Source of the DNA: Gamsiella multidivaricata
Lineage: Eukaryota > Mortierellomycota > Mortierellomycetes > Mortierellales > Mortierellaceae
Direction: 5' to 3'
Length of the DNA stretch: 64,000 nucleotides
NCBI RefSeq assembly: GCF_025024155.1
Contig: NW_026251776.1
Coordinates: 1-64,000, forward strand
Shown here: piece after piece, positions 18,801-32,918 of the stretch
Layout of the letters: each line of letters opens with the position of its first letter
Position numbering within the stretch: position 1 is the stretch's first letter
The notes under the pieces: model-generated
Told to the model about the DNA's origin: nothing
Databases searched by the model: none
Seen by the model: the letters and a program-made list of their open reading frames with translations, nothing else
Made by a program: the position numbers and the translations under genes

Positions 18801-21800
18801 GCAGTATCCCCTCCAGTGCCGTTTCCGATAGACAGAGGCCCTTCTTTCTTGGCCCACCTTTCATAGCAATCCCAAGGAGTCCTTCGCTCCGACGGAGCAA
18901 TGGGGCCACGCATGGAATTGAACAAGTCCGAGACAAGGTCCCAGTTGTACTGGTATGGCTTGATCAAGGTCGTCAGAAGATCGTCCTCCTCGCTCGTCCA
19001 AACAACAGGTGTCTTGGGGGCAAGTGGCCCTGGTGGCGCAGGTCGGCGGATAGGGGTCATGGGCGGATCCTTATTCTTCTTTGTCTGGAACAGCACAGGA
19101 ACAGTCCTGGGTGGTTCTGTTCCTGGGATGGCAGTTGAGATCTTGCCCTCAATCTTGGGGACTCTTGCATCCTCCTCATCAAAATCGTCCATTTCCGTAA
19201 TTGGCTCTCTCTTGCGTTTTACAAAGACGATTTGTGACGCTAGCGGGCCGAACTCGAGACTAACGGGGGCCTTGGAGCTCATTAATCTGCTGATCATCGT
19301 GACTCTTCCGTGCTCTGCTTCATCCACATATGCATCCTTATCATCCGGGTCGGGTGGTCCATAGAGCGGAAAGTCCTGGAACAGGGTGTCGACGTCCAGC
19401 GATTCGATATGAAGTCCTTCCATGAGCGACTCAAGGGGCTCGAAGGGAAAGAAAATGGCGCTCGGGTCAAGCTCCAACAATAACGACTTGGTCTTTTGTA
19501 GTAGGGCTGGAGCGATGGGGGGAGGCATAATAACATCGTCTTTCGCATTCTCCTTCAGCGCTGGGACAAGCATCTTGCTGTCTACAGCTGCGGACTCCCC
19601 TGTGGTTGACATCATCTCGGATGTGGTGGGTTTGCTTGCTGTGATACTGGAGTTTTCCTCTGCTTCGGCAGGCAAGGTCATGATCGTATCCTCAACTTCA
19701 ATCTTGATCGTATCAGCTGTCAAGTCGTCCTTGTCCTGCTTCGTGGAATTCTCTGCAGCAGGTGCTAAAGACTCCTCCTGTGCAGGTTCCGAAGCATCCA
19801 TCATACTCTCATGTACAAGGTCTTCCATCTTGATCGCCTCCTCCATTGCTTCCGATGACGATTCTGGTGGCAAAGGCGACTGATCCTTCTGAACCTCAAT
19901 AACTTTACGGCGCTAGATAGCAATAGATAGCAGAGGCTAACGTCAGCTTCGTGATTCGGGAACCAAGAAGGGCTGCATGACATACATTTACAAGGACTTA
20001 CAGGAACACAGACAAGTGACTTGTTATCCGTTTCATGCCATGCCATGACCCATCTTGAAACTTCGTAGGCTGTAACAATCTTCCATCGTCTCTCTTCCCT
20101 GAAATCTGCCTGCATCCACCGCATTTCGTCCAAAAGGTGGTCCCAGTGGGTTTTTGTCCTCGCAGGCCCGCGATGTTTCTTGATCTGTTTAAAGCTCCAT
20201 CGATTGCCTGCTTTGAGAGCCTCTATCCTCTGCATCGCTCGCATCAGTTTGAGCTCCTCGCGCGCCACCTTCCAGTCCTTCGTTGTCAGCGCCTTACTCG
20301 CCGTTTGCAGTGACTTGTATATGGGTTGAGATTGGGCCCTGAGTTGCCAGGCGTACAGATCTGCATGCCGCTCCTTGGAAGACCGTGTCGGGGTACCATC
20401 TATGAAGTCGTAGCGTGATAATCCGTGCCGCGATTCTGAGCGCTTCATCGCAGGTGGTGCAGTCGTTGGCTGAGCATGTTTCTTTGTCGACTGAAGCATC
20501 AGAGCTGGCGGTTTACTGGGTGCGGATGAGATGCTGACGGTTCCTGGTGTTGCTGCAGCGAAGTCGCCGGTGGTCACGTTCAGAGAGCCATTTGTAGATG
20601 AAGTCGATAAGGTGGTTACGACAGCACCTGAGGATCCACCAGGCGATGTTGCAACAGGCGAAGATCTGTCTTGATAAGGATGACGCGGGGCCTGTGTAGT
20701 GGGTGACCGCTCTGAAGCTGTTCCCAGAATCTCATCGACGCTCCTGTGTCGAATGGCTCCACTCACGCCTCGAGTAACCATGCGCTCTGGGGGTGGCAGG
20801 ACGCGTTTTATTTTGCGGGAAGGAGACGTCTCACCAGAATTACTCTGAGCGCCAGGCGTGCTTCCGGGTGTGCTACCAGGCGTCCTGGGCTCTGGTGTCA
20901 TCTGCCGGTCGTTTTGAGCAGCAGAATTGCTTTCAGGGGAACCAGCGCGGGATTTTGGCGAAGGAGGGTTATTATCGTCGTGGACGGAGGGTTTAGCACT
21001 GCCGAGGCCGGGTATTGATGGTGTGGACTCCATTTTGACTGTGCTCTCCTTCTGATTTGTGTCCTTCTCTTCCATGTGTTCTGTCTCAATAATCTCCATG
21101 GGCGACCCCGATGATAAGTCAGGTACCACAACGGCGCTCTCCGAGGGAGTCATGACTGTAGGTGTAGTACTCTCCTGCTTGACCATAAGCTCTGGTTCCT
21201 CCATGGTGATGTCTTCCAGATCTCTCTCGAGAACTCCCGACGTGGGGTTTAATCTATCAATGGTTGATATCAAGCAAATAGGTTAGTTTAAGGGCCACAA
21301 AGACAGCTAAACATAAACAATAGACATTGCTATATCAATGCCATGTTTTCTTACTCGGACAGCTGGTGCTCCTCCTGAAAGGCCTTTAATTTGTCAATAT
21401 CTATTTTGGTGAAATCTTGTTCGGGTTCCAAACTCGCTTCAGTGCCGGCAAGCTGTTTCATATAAAAGAACTGTTTAAGGAGAAAACCGCGTCGGACAAG
21501 GATTTCACTAGATGCGAATGGCAGAGAACAATAAGTTGAGAATTAGTGATCTTGAAGCAACCAAGGAAAAGCGCGTTTCTAATGACAGTTCCTCCACAAA
21601 ACTGAGGAAAGAACATACTCAATCTGTTCTTGATGTGCCTTTTCGGACTGCAGCCGCATCTTGAGGATTTCAGGCAACTAGATAAAGGCGCCAGATAGAA
21701 ATAAGACGAAAGGAGGTTCAATCAGACACTATGCTATTGAGGCGAGAAGAGAAAAAGCGGTGGATAACGATTACAAAAGTAGGAGTGATACAGACAATCG

Positions 21801-21843
21801 ATGAAAAAAGAGAATGCCTTACAGTCTTGTTCACCTCTGCCAT
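15856..21843 (-). CDS. VID21: NuA4 histone acetyltransferase platform subunit EAF1/VID21
   Basis: Scaffold that assembles the NuA4 complex. Exons 21823-21843, 21619-21677, 21355-21507, 20002-21253, 18586-19912, 18290-18483 and 15856-18180 total 5,331 nt, 1,776 residues. The start MAEVNKT opens a short helical region (LPEILKMRLQSEKAHQEQI, FLLKQFFYMKQLAG). The HSA domain is clear in exon 4: RTKTHWDHLLDEMRWMQADF, then EERRWKIVTAYEVSRWV. It binds actin/Arp4 in the family. The Myb/SANT domain is in exon 5: VVWTSEEDDLLTTLI, QYNWDLVSDLFNS, RTPWDCYERWAKKEG. The N-terminal half is Ser/Thr/Pro-rich and disordered. The last exon (about 770 codons) is almost entirely Gln/Ala-rich, typical of the family's poly-Q tail but extreme here. 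Antisense Leu/Ala-rich frames over it are artefacts. Confidence 0.93.
15860..18040 (-). repeat. Gln-rich low-complexity coding tract of VID21
   Basis: Tandem CAG/CAA (Gln) and GCx (Ala) codons, with pure Gln runs and a QAQAQA block near 17945-18005 built from six-base units of Gln-Ala codons. Gln codons are mixed CAG and CAA, which slows slippage compared with a pure run. Two less repetitive Ser/Gly/Pro/Thr islands (about 16640-17040 and 17370-17420) interrupt it. Confidence 0.9.
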
Positions 21844-22705
21844 GTTGAGGGAACTCGTTCTCTCTGGTAGGTCCAACAATCAGGTACGCTCACACGTTCA
21901 AGTGGAGGTTCCTGATGTCCTTTGCTTGTAGTTGTTGCTCAGATGCTCAGTATCTGAGGTTTCGTAGATAGACACACGTAGTATGGAGGGGGCGAGGATA
22001 GGGTTGACCTTCTTTACAGATTCAAGGACAGGGATCGAGGTCAGTATAGCTGATACGATATGCTAAGGTCAAGCAATACGCGTCTCACTCTTATGCTCGT
22101 TAATGCATGAGCTTGCAAGTTAAAGAACGGCGGAAAAAAGGGATGACAAAAAAATTTATCAATGCCCAAAACAGAAAAATAAGCGGGAGAAAAAGGGAAC
22201 GGAAGAGGGAGTTGCGCAGACGATAAGGACAAAAAAAATAGGCCGCATACAGTGGGTCAAGCTTACTGTCAGACAGTCAGCAGAGGGCAAAAAGAAAGGT
22301 GATGGACTGCAGCAGATGGGAGAGGGTGCCATAAAATACTAATCGCATATGATGAACAGATGCCAAGACATCTGTGGGGCACCCACTGCGCCGTAGTGCA
22401 AGATGACCATTTCTTACCAGCTCTATGCAGTATGTTTCTTCTGAAGAATATTGGGGAGATGATGATGAGTAATTATTGATTCGTAAAAAAGAGAAAAAAC
22501 AGGGATTGAGATGGAAGTGCTGTCAGACCAGGGCACTTGCTTAGAGATGATGATGACGACCTCTTTGCCAGAACCAGAGGGGATGCGTAAAAAAAACAAG
22601 TCGATTTTTTTCCCTTGCACGAACAGACCCATTCACTCACTTATGACGCATTGCTTAAGGGTCCCGTCACTGATTGCACTTAGGGAGCACATCGCGTTTC
22701 TATTC
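21844..22705. other. intergenic, promoter side of VID21
   Basis: About 0.86 kb between VID21 and the lysyl-tRNA synthetase stop. Plus-strand frames that enter from 22511 run antisense into the synthetase and are shadows. No RNA gene or repeat recognised. Confidence 0.4.
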
Positions 22706-25058
<2,353 letters not shown>

Positions 25059-25348
25059 GGTGAAGATGAGATGAATGGAGGAGAGGCCTTGTCAAAGAGG
25101 TCGATCAACGAGAAAACAATTTCGGCTCAGGTACAATCTACGCCACCAAATTTATTTTTGCGCTCCAAGTTGTCCCACTCAAGTTGTGTTGCATCGGGGT
25201 ACTTGAACGGAGACGCCGCTGTGCTATACTTGATGGTCAAATCCCTGACGCCGTTATTATCGCCGCTGCTTGATAGTCGCTGTGGTTCACTTCGCTGTCC
25301 ACACTGCTTATCTACGCCGTAGTGGCCATTCTTAGCGCGTATGTTTAT

Positions 25349-25640
25349 TTATAGTGGTGTGCCTGGCTGATAGACTGGGCGGCCGGCTGCTGACATGGTC
25401 GTGTCTTGATGCTGCTTTCGAAGCGACCGAATGGAAGGCTCTTGGCCTATGACCCAGCTGATTGACAAGGCGACTAGTTCGACTTTTGCTGAGGCCTTGG
25501 CGCCAGGCCGTCTAGCGTCCATCACGATAGAAATAATGTCATTAAAGAACAGAACGATAGACCAAGATCCGCAATGCAATGAGTGGATCCGTATTCAGAG
25601 TTATAATGCTTACCTTGCTGCGGTTACGGTCTGATTCGAG
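25349..25640 (-). CDS. possible 3' exons of an unrecognised small gene
   Basis: A minus-strand frame ends MSAAGRPVYQPGTPL and stop. It can be read from the acceptor GCTAG (exon start about 25519) as RRPGAKASAKVELVALSIS and onward. A strong GTAAGC donor lies upstream at about 25617-25612, preceded by an open frame rich in Arg/Gly. No family is recognised and no convincing start was found. It may be noise. Confidence 0.18.
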
Positions 25641-27045
25641 CCTTGTGGTACTGGCACCTCCCCCTGCACTTTCCTTCCTTTGCCCCTCCTGTTCCTCCTT
25701 TTGGACCCCCTCCAGGATCCCCTCCAGTGCACACCACCCGCACTCATTCTGCTGTCCCCCTCACCATTCTTCCTCATTGTCCACATTCGCCCTCTCCCTC
25801 TTATACTTGACACACATTAGTCACCCAATGCAGAGGAGTCAACTCACGACCAACAATCTCCAGGCTTTCAGAAACAATCACTCCCAGTCGAAGTGAGAGC
25901 TCCACTGGGCGGCCACAGCCAGCGCCGATCCCTGACTTACCCCTACCCGCTCCGCCTCTACTTTGAGCCCATCATATCAAGCCGACTTGACTATTAAAAA
26001 AAAGAACCCCCACCTGGTTGAGAGCGAGATGTAAGGGTGGATGGAAAGACTCGCTTGGAGCGGTAGTCTAAACATCTCTTGTCTTGCCTACCTGTGCCTT
26101 GGGGCGCATTGCCCTGCTGGGGCGCTGTTATGGGTCTCTACTGTGCTATCATGCGTACACAGGGTTCACAGCATACGGCAGTACAACTGCTAGGCCTCCC
26201 GCGTTCCTTTACTGCTAATAGCTCTGAAATAGAACACCCTTTTAAACAAAGTGTTAGCTTCAGTCTCTTTGGGTACATTTTTCTTGATCATATTGCCTGA
26301 GACCCTTTGAGTCATGAGCATTGAGGTCGCGGCATGTTGATCGTTACCAAGTAGAATATTCGAAAAAAGATGAGACAATGACAAATACAGAGAAGACTCG
26401 CGTTAGTGCCCGCAAACAACCAGCCTTGAGCTGATAACAATGTCTTGAGGAGCGAGAAAGTACCCGTGGCATGTCTCGGGCGGCTGCTTGTGTCCTTGAG
26501 CTCATATTCTTGGGGTCGTGTTCCTGAGATTGTCTGGATGAAGCAGATAAAGAGAGCATGAGCTGCAGTTCTACATGTGTAACCACTTCGAAAATAAAGT
26601 TCAAACCTACAGCAAAAGTCCACGCGGGACAGCCTTTGCCACCAAAATATTGGGACCCAAAAAAATCAGGGCTTAAGTGAATGAACTTCAAAGAGCAAGG
26701 TGCAAAGAAACAGAGACTAAACAGATAAAAAAAAGCGCCGGAGTGGTGAAAAAGGGTGGGTGAGTCCAGACAAGACGCGAGAACCGAACAAGATGAACGG
26801 TGGTAGACGTAAGGGCTGAAGCAAGGCAGCGAATAGGGGTTGATTGGAGTGAGCGCAACAAGCTACCTCTTCGTCACCAGAAAGTCTGCGCAGAGACACA
26901 TACCTAATTTTCTCTAACAACATACAAAGTACGCATTAGCGCATTAGCCGTCGCCATAAAAAATGCCAACCACGCCACCTCAGCAGGAGCACTTTGTTTA
27001 CAATGAAACTGCAGTCCAGAAAGCACCCATATAATAGGTCAGGTC

Positions 27046-27306
27046 GCCTTAGTAATTGATATCCTGCGTGCGGATGTGCTACCAACATTTGAGATACTGC
27101 CGCGAAATATCCGCCTGTTGGTATCTTGGGTCGTCAAAGAAATCGCCTTTGCCACAGGCAAGACCTCGGCTCCTCTAGATCCTCGCTCAAGCCTCTTACT
27201 GCTGTCAGAGTTCTCATTAGCATTAACTCTTTCAGAGCAACAGACTGTCCAACAGAGAGGGCAGGTTCGCTTCTTTTACTGCGAGACGACTTGGTGTTGT
27301 TGGGAG
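27046..27306 (+). CDS. possible gene fragment, unrecognised
   Basis: The plus-strand frame contains DILRADVLPTFEILPRNIR and LLVSWVVKEIAFATG, a composition more protein-like than its surroundings. It has no clear start, no splice partners I can defend, and no recognised family. It could be a remnant. Confidence 0.15.
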
Positions 27307-27922
27307 TGATTTCGTACATGAGTAGTTCCTAAAAGTGATCCTATGCATCCAGCATACCAGACGCCTCATTGGCGTCAGGATATAAAGACAGCTGGTATTG
27401 GACTTCAACCCCTCCATCTCCAATTTGTGAACCCTGTATGCTAATATGAATCTGGCACAATAAAAGCGAGAAAACGAGCATTAATCACCTGTTTGAAAGC
27501 TTGCTACAACTACTTACAGGCACTCGCCTGATAATTGTTCTTCTGAGATATGCATGTGCATTCATAGGAGAGAGTGATGGAAGGCGCCAACCACGCACAC
27601 AATAAGCGTACTGGTATCCTTGTCATAGTTTAATATGAATGCGATGGTGAAAGGCAAGCAGGCATTACTGGGACGTAGAAGATTGAGTAAGATGTGAAAA
27701 GTGAACAATAAATCAAGCTGAGCAGCGCATATGCCGACAAACTCGCCTGTCATAGACGGTCCGTGCTCACCTCGATGGACTCGAAGCAAGAGTGTCAAGA
27801 TGAGAGGTTCTACTAAATTGTCTCCTTCCAGACAGCATATTGATATACTGGTGTTGTGTCCGATACACCAGAACCAGGCTTATGAGATGATTGTGGCTGT
27901 TGGTCTGGTACTTTATTGCGTA

Positions 27923-30900
27923 TCACTCATTCTTCCAGCCGAGTTCAACTTCAGCAGTGCCCAAAGTTGGTTCCGATTGGATCCCAGGGAACTGACTAGC
28001 CTGAAGATCGTAGTTCAATGGAACCAGCCTCGGCCAGTTGACATAGTGGACGCCATTTGTAACAATGAAGTGCATGGTATAGACCACTACCGCGACCCAG
28101 AAGGACGCGAATAAAATAACATGAGAACTGAAGATACCTATGATCCCCATACAGATGAAACGTGTGTTAGACCAAGCAAAAGGCGGCTCACGGTATTTTC
28201 GGAATAGTGTTCATGCAACTTACTCTCTGGGAGGATGGCGCATGCTATCAGCATGGCAGGTCCAACAACAACCCCGAGAGGCATCAGTTTGAGGTGCAAG
28301 GGGCGGTTATCGATAAGTGGATATGATTCTGCATCATGCACGTCGTACAGAAGAAAGAGGTCGTATGCATCCTTAGTATAAAGAATAGAAGAGACAATAA
28401 CAGTAATAATTAGAAGTTGTGCGATGAAAGACACATCCAAAATACACATGAGAGCCGCCTCATACTTGTCTCGTTCCGTCTAAAAAGTTATTCTTGACAT
28501 AACGAATGATCGAGTTTTCAAGATCGTGAAGGGCGCCAACCTTTGTGCGGGATCCAGTCCTACACGATTGAGTAGAGAAGACGGTTAGTTCACTTGACCA
28601 ATCCCATACCACTCTTTGGTCTCTAAAAGTTCTCGCACGGACCTTGTAAAGTCGGTCTTTAGTGCTCCAGTGCCCGAGTACGCACAGCTGACAACATCCG
28701 CATTATCGGCCCACACTATAATGGCACGAATATTAGTTAGCGATCCGGCTTTAGTATGACTACGCGAAGAGTACAAATGCTCTTACCATTACGAAACAGA
28801 AATTCAAACTGTTCTGAAGACTCGAACTTTTCATTAGGGGCCAATATGCCCAACTCCTGGAGTTGGCGATTTAATACCCATCGGGAGATAACAGATTGCA
28901 CAACATTTGTTCTATCCAAGCAATCCATACAGTTGGTGCGGACAACTGACGATTGTCTTTGATACACCTGCTGAATAATACCCTCGGTCACTTCCGCCTT
29001 GAAATACCTGTGTATCATTATTGAACCGGCTGGTTAGTACAGAGACATAATCCAAAATACCACAACATTGCCTTCAAATGAGCGCGACGCAGTTGGTTCT
29101 TACCCTTGAGAGACAAGTTCGTTATGCAAGTGGTCCAGTAAGAGGGACACGCGATGCCATCTCATTTTACCGCATTCGTGGTGGAAATCGAAATGGTAGT
29201 ACTTAACGTCCGGATCGCCGAGGATATCGATTTGCTTCGAGAATGCGGAGCCCATTGGTTCCTCATAGCCCTTCTTATTGATGAGATTAACCGCCAGTTG
29301 TGGTCCATAGTATTTCTTTTGAGCCTCAAAGTGTTTTCGGAAGGCATTCTCCTGGATGAATAGGCAAATATTAAGTGGAAATATTAGCCGCCACACATGT
29401 AGGGGTACATACACGAAGAATGACGCAACACTCCTTACAGTCTGTGGATTGTCAAAAATCTGCAATCTCGGTGTGTACTTGATGTTGTTGATCTGGGCCC
29501 AGAAAATAGGAATCGACCCGCGGGTTTGAACGTGTGCAAGAATGACATGCTTCCCTAGAATAGATGGCATTGTTCCTTGCGCAGTAGAGTCCACGATTAC
29601 GATCTGCTCAGTTTCGTTAAAGTTGGAGACGTTTCCTTGTGCATCCACGCCACGAGAGAAATAGCGAGTACCCGCGCGGTGACGCGATCGACGAGAGATA
29701 AGTGCGAAAGTGAAGGGTTTCCTGTTGATCTCCGTCGCCTTAATCTCTACGAAACCATTAACGAGAGGCAGAATGAAGTTGCTCAACTATAGCCATCAGA
29801 GAACAGATGATGACCAACCATTAGTTGCTCTGTACGATCGTATCATTGCGGTGATGAGCCAAGAGAAATAAATAAAATGTATACATACGTCCTGGTCTTT
29901 ACGATTCCTTGTGTGTTCGATGAACTTTGACTGAAGGTGATAGTTCCAAAAAAACCGTTCATCTGCCTATGTAGAGGCCGTGGGTTATAAATGTGTAGCG
30001 ATCAGTATCAAATGGCTCAGCAAGACTGTATATTGAAACGTGGATCGTGCCGTCCTGTATCACTTACGCGTTCCCAAACGGGGAGTGTGTTGCCTCTCAA
30101 CTCGGACTGGCGCTGGACTGTATGGGTCAGTTCATATCCATACGAAAAATGGAACTGGCCCGACTGTAAATGGGAATGCAACAGGGAGATATATGATGCT
30201 TCCTCGCCAGTCTATACAGTTCACATGTAACCATGGGTTGGTCCTATCGCAGTGGTTGAGACATCCATGTTCCTCTATCGTTGACGAGCAATTAAGCAGT
30301 GAACACGTACCTGTGCCTCAGTAAGTGCCAGATTATTGCGTGAGAATGGAATGATCCTGTAATCCTTCAGCTTAAAAATATCATGTTCACCTATGCGTCC
30401 AACTCTATGTCTATCCATAATGACGATCATGTACTCGCCTAGACGATCGATACATGACGCAACTGGTGAGTGCTGGCTTCTGGAAATAACCCATTTGCCC
30501 AAGCTTTGATTCCGTGCAGTCGACCTTACCAGCCAACAGACGAATGAACCCAAGGACGCCATAGATCATCATGACCTCCTCATTCGATGGGACTCTTCCT
30601 GCAGGAGCTGGTTGTTGTTCGCAGACATGAATAGGTCTGAGGTTAGTATAAATGAGCGCAAAGCCTGAGTGCGTGATAAGAGCAGTAGCGCTCTTCGGCC
30701 GTACCGTTCAACTGGACCTGTCCTGTGGACCGTTGAATAACGATGTTCTCTGTAACGATCGAAGGATCATTGTAGACTGGCTCGAGCGTGAACGTATCGT
30801 TGCTGATATATCTATTAAACGACAGAGACCAAGGATCCTGATTACTCTCATGTGTAGGTATAGTGGCTTCACGATGACCGACAGGTGTGAAGACTCGGTG

Positions 30901-30974
30901 CTCGGCAACGTGTTATAACGTGCATTTCAGCCTCGCTCCTCGACATACAGACGTAGCGAATTGTGAATCGGCAT
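27923..30974 (-). CDS. SAC1: phosphoinositide phosphatase SAC1
   Basis: ER/Golgi membrane enzyme that dephosphorylates PI4P (also PI3P and PI(3,5)P2). Thirteen exons: 30949-30974, 30705-30811, 30530-30607, 30311-30438, 30068-30211, 29889-29966, 29439-29786, 29104-29351, 28787-29007, 28643-28715, 28466-28559, 28224-28371 and 27923-28137; 635 residues, all in phase. Landmarks: VLGFIRLLAG, FHFSYGYELTHTVQRQ, ERFFWN, ISRRSRHRAGTRYFSRGVD, FNETEQIV, QTRGSIPIFWAQ and DFHHEC. The catalytic CX5R(T/S) loop is VVRTNCMDCLDRTNVVQS. WADNADVVS and GTGALKTDFTR follow. Two hydrophobic helices near the C-terminus (LMPLGVVVGPAMLIACAI; VILFASFWVAVVVYTMHFI) are the usual membrane anchor, followed by VNWPRLV. Confidence 0.96.
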
Positions 30975-31814
30975 TGCTGCTGAGAAGAAAGATTAATGGA
31001 GATGTGATGTGCTCAGAGATGAGATGTGCCAGCCAGAAAAGGGGGCTCAAAATGTAAAGACCTACCAAGGATAGTCGCGACTACGTACAACGACACGTTC
31101 TGTGTAACAATCAGACCTTCAAGTGGCCAAGGCATTTCCACATCAATAGGCGACGGAACTGAGAGAGAAAGCGTTTTAGGTTAAATACTGTTCCTGTTGC
31201 CTCGTTACGGGCTCGAATCAAGAAGTTGCAGGATCTTCGCCCTGTCGACAGTACGCACATTCGTATTAACAAGCACAAGCGGATTAAAGGGAGAAAGCTG
31301 ACAAAAGAGGGGCGTCGAGCCATTCCATATCGCTAAGAGTGTTGCAAAACAGGGAGAGAAAATGGCAAAGCTGCTTCGATAGCCGGCCCTTTGGAACAAT
31401 GTCAGAGATGTTGTATTGAACAGAACTATTGAAATTATTAGCATTCAAGACACGCGCCTCCCCTGTTTGAACCAAAGTCTCTACCCAATAAAGCACACCT
31501 TATATACCTTCATCACTGAACACTCTCTTTAACTTTTGCAACACCACGCTTCCAGACTTGAACCTATTGTGTTCTCTTAGATGGACCGATTGGCAGTCGA
31601 AAGAGGATGACTATTTGAGCGATCCATCCTTTTGTTAGTCTCTCTCGATTCAGAAGATAATATTGTTCCGCAGGGTCTATTTTTCTGTGCCTCAATCATA
31701 GACGGAGATACATATATCAGACAATTAATCACGCATCTATCAAGGCACATAACCATGCTTCAATGCAAAACATAACTTTTATCCCTGACCTTGGGTGGCA
31801 TACGAAAGCCCTGA
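30975..31814. other. intergenic, divergent flank of SAC1
   Basis: About 0.84 kb with no recognisable gene. Minus-strand frames at 31111-31496 are short, overlap one another in different frames and lack family motifs. Confidence 0.4.
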
Positions 31815-32243
31815 ATGTCCTACAGGCCCTGGCTCAATAGGCCTAGCACACCCAGCACGCCCAGCTCGCACTTTTTTTCTAAGCTATTCCCCACCCTAGT
31901 ACTGTCAGCACCACTATCACCGCCAGCCAGCAAGCATTGGAATCATCTTCAAGCTATCGACATCCAAGAACGATGCCAGGAGGGCTCCCAAAGTGAAATG
32001 GGGACTATGGTAAGATGAAGACGGATATGGAAAGGTTGTTTCAGTGCCCTGGTATTTTATTCTACTAACATTTCAACTAAGGGTTGTAGGACTGAACCAA
32101 TTGATGCAGGCCCTTGCAGGAACGCGGAACGGCAATTCCAAGAAGGTTATCCTCGAGGCACTGGTCAATTGCTGGGAGGGAGTGCACTCAAGAACGACAT
32201 CTTCAAGGCGGTCATCGATCCTGACAGCGAGCACAGCTTTTGA
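31815..32243 (+). CDS. small two-exon hypothetical protein (118 aa)
   Basis: Exon 1 (31815-32009) starts MSYRPWLNRPSTPSTPSS. It joins in phase to exon 2 (32082-32243) across a 72-nt intron with donor GTAAGA, a perfect TACTAAC branch site and an AAG acceptor. Exon 2 reads GCRTEPIDAGPCRNAERQFQ and then YPRGTGQLLGGSALKND before the stop. I do not recognise the family. Support is the clean intron and unbroken frame only. Exon 1 is Ser/Pro-rich; no signal peptide or membrane helix. It could also be a noncoding transcript with a chance frame. Confidence 0.35.
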
Positions 32244-32918
32244 AAGACAATATGTGGTGATTGCAAATTAGTCGTTCTGAAGTTCTTGGTAAAAAAAACA
32301 TTGACGTGATCGTACATTATTTCGTATCGCACCATTTATCCCCCTTGACGCCACTCTTCTATCAGCTGCCATACAAGTCGAAGCCGAAGGAGTGGAGAAT
32401 CGACCTCTACATATTGCATCTGTCGTCTTTTTTGTTTATCTGCCTAAGTGACCAGGCGACCTAGGATGACCATAAACAGCCCACAATACGTATGTATGTG
32501 TAGTGTGGACTAGCGCAGTAGTAGACGGTAGCCCTCTGTCGCATTGTGCCGTGAATCATTCTGGATACCGGCAACTGAACAAGTTCTTGACCATGGCCAT
32601 GGCCGTGCGGTCAATTAGAAAGGGTGGCTTGGTCAGCAGCCTGGGTGAGGGATTCTCCTGCAGGGACAACAAGCAGGTTGTGTCATATCGGCGACCGAAT
32701 AAATAACGGCTGTCCGTTGTGATCGCCATTGCCTTTTTCAACTCCTTCTCTCCCCTTTCCATCCATCCGACCCACCAGGAAGAGGAACAGGAAATCCCAT
32801 CTCCTCCTCCGATTTATCTTGTTCTCAAGCAACCTTCATGCACCCCTGCTTGTAAACACCGCCATCCTCCTTCCCTTCCTTCTTCTTAATACACACACGT
32901 TTTAAATCACCCGCAACC
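32244..32918. promoter_or_regulatory. 5' flank of the 2-oxoglutarate dehydrogenase gene
   Basis: About 0.67 kb upstream of KGD1. The last 180 nt are strongly pyrimidine-rich (CTCC, TTCCTTCTTC), common just upstream of highly expressed fungal genes, and the sequence before the ATG is GCAACC. No TATA box is clear. Confidence 0.35.

Larger units (their letters stand above)
25059..27922. other. 2.9-kb region without a recognisable gene
   Basis: The longest gene-poor stretch. Open frames are short. Two spots look slightly more coding than background and are listed separately (25349-25640 minus and 27046-27306 plus). The remainder, including 25640-26990, shows only short disconnected frames. I found no tRNA, rRNA or terminal repeats by eye. 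Confidence 0.4.

Noticed and set aside
25610..25813. Minus-strand Arg/Gly-rich 67-codon frame as a separate gene
   Set aside because: Composition is low-complexity. It might be the 5' exon of the weak candidate at 25349-25640, but nothing confirms it.
30665..30704. 40-nt intron ending CTCAG in SAC1 exon 2/3
   Set aside because: Too short. The longer intron 30608-30704 uses a TACTAAC branch site and an AACCAG acceptor, and restores the SAC1 frame.
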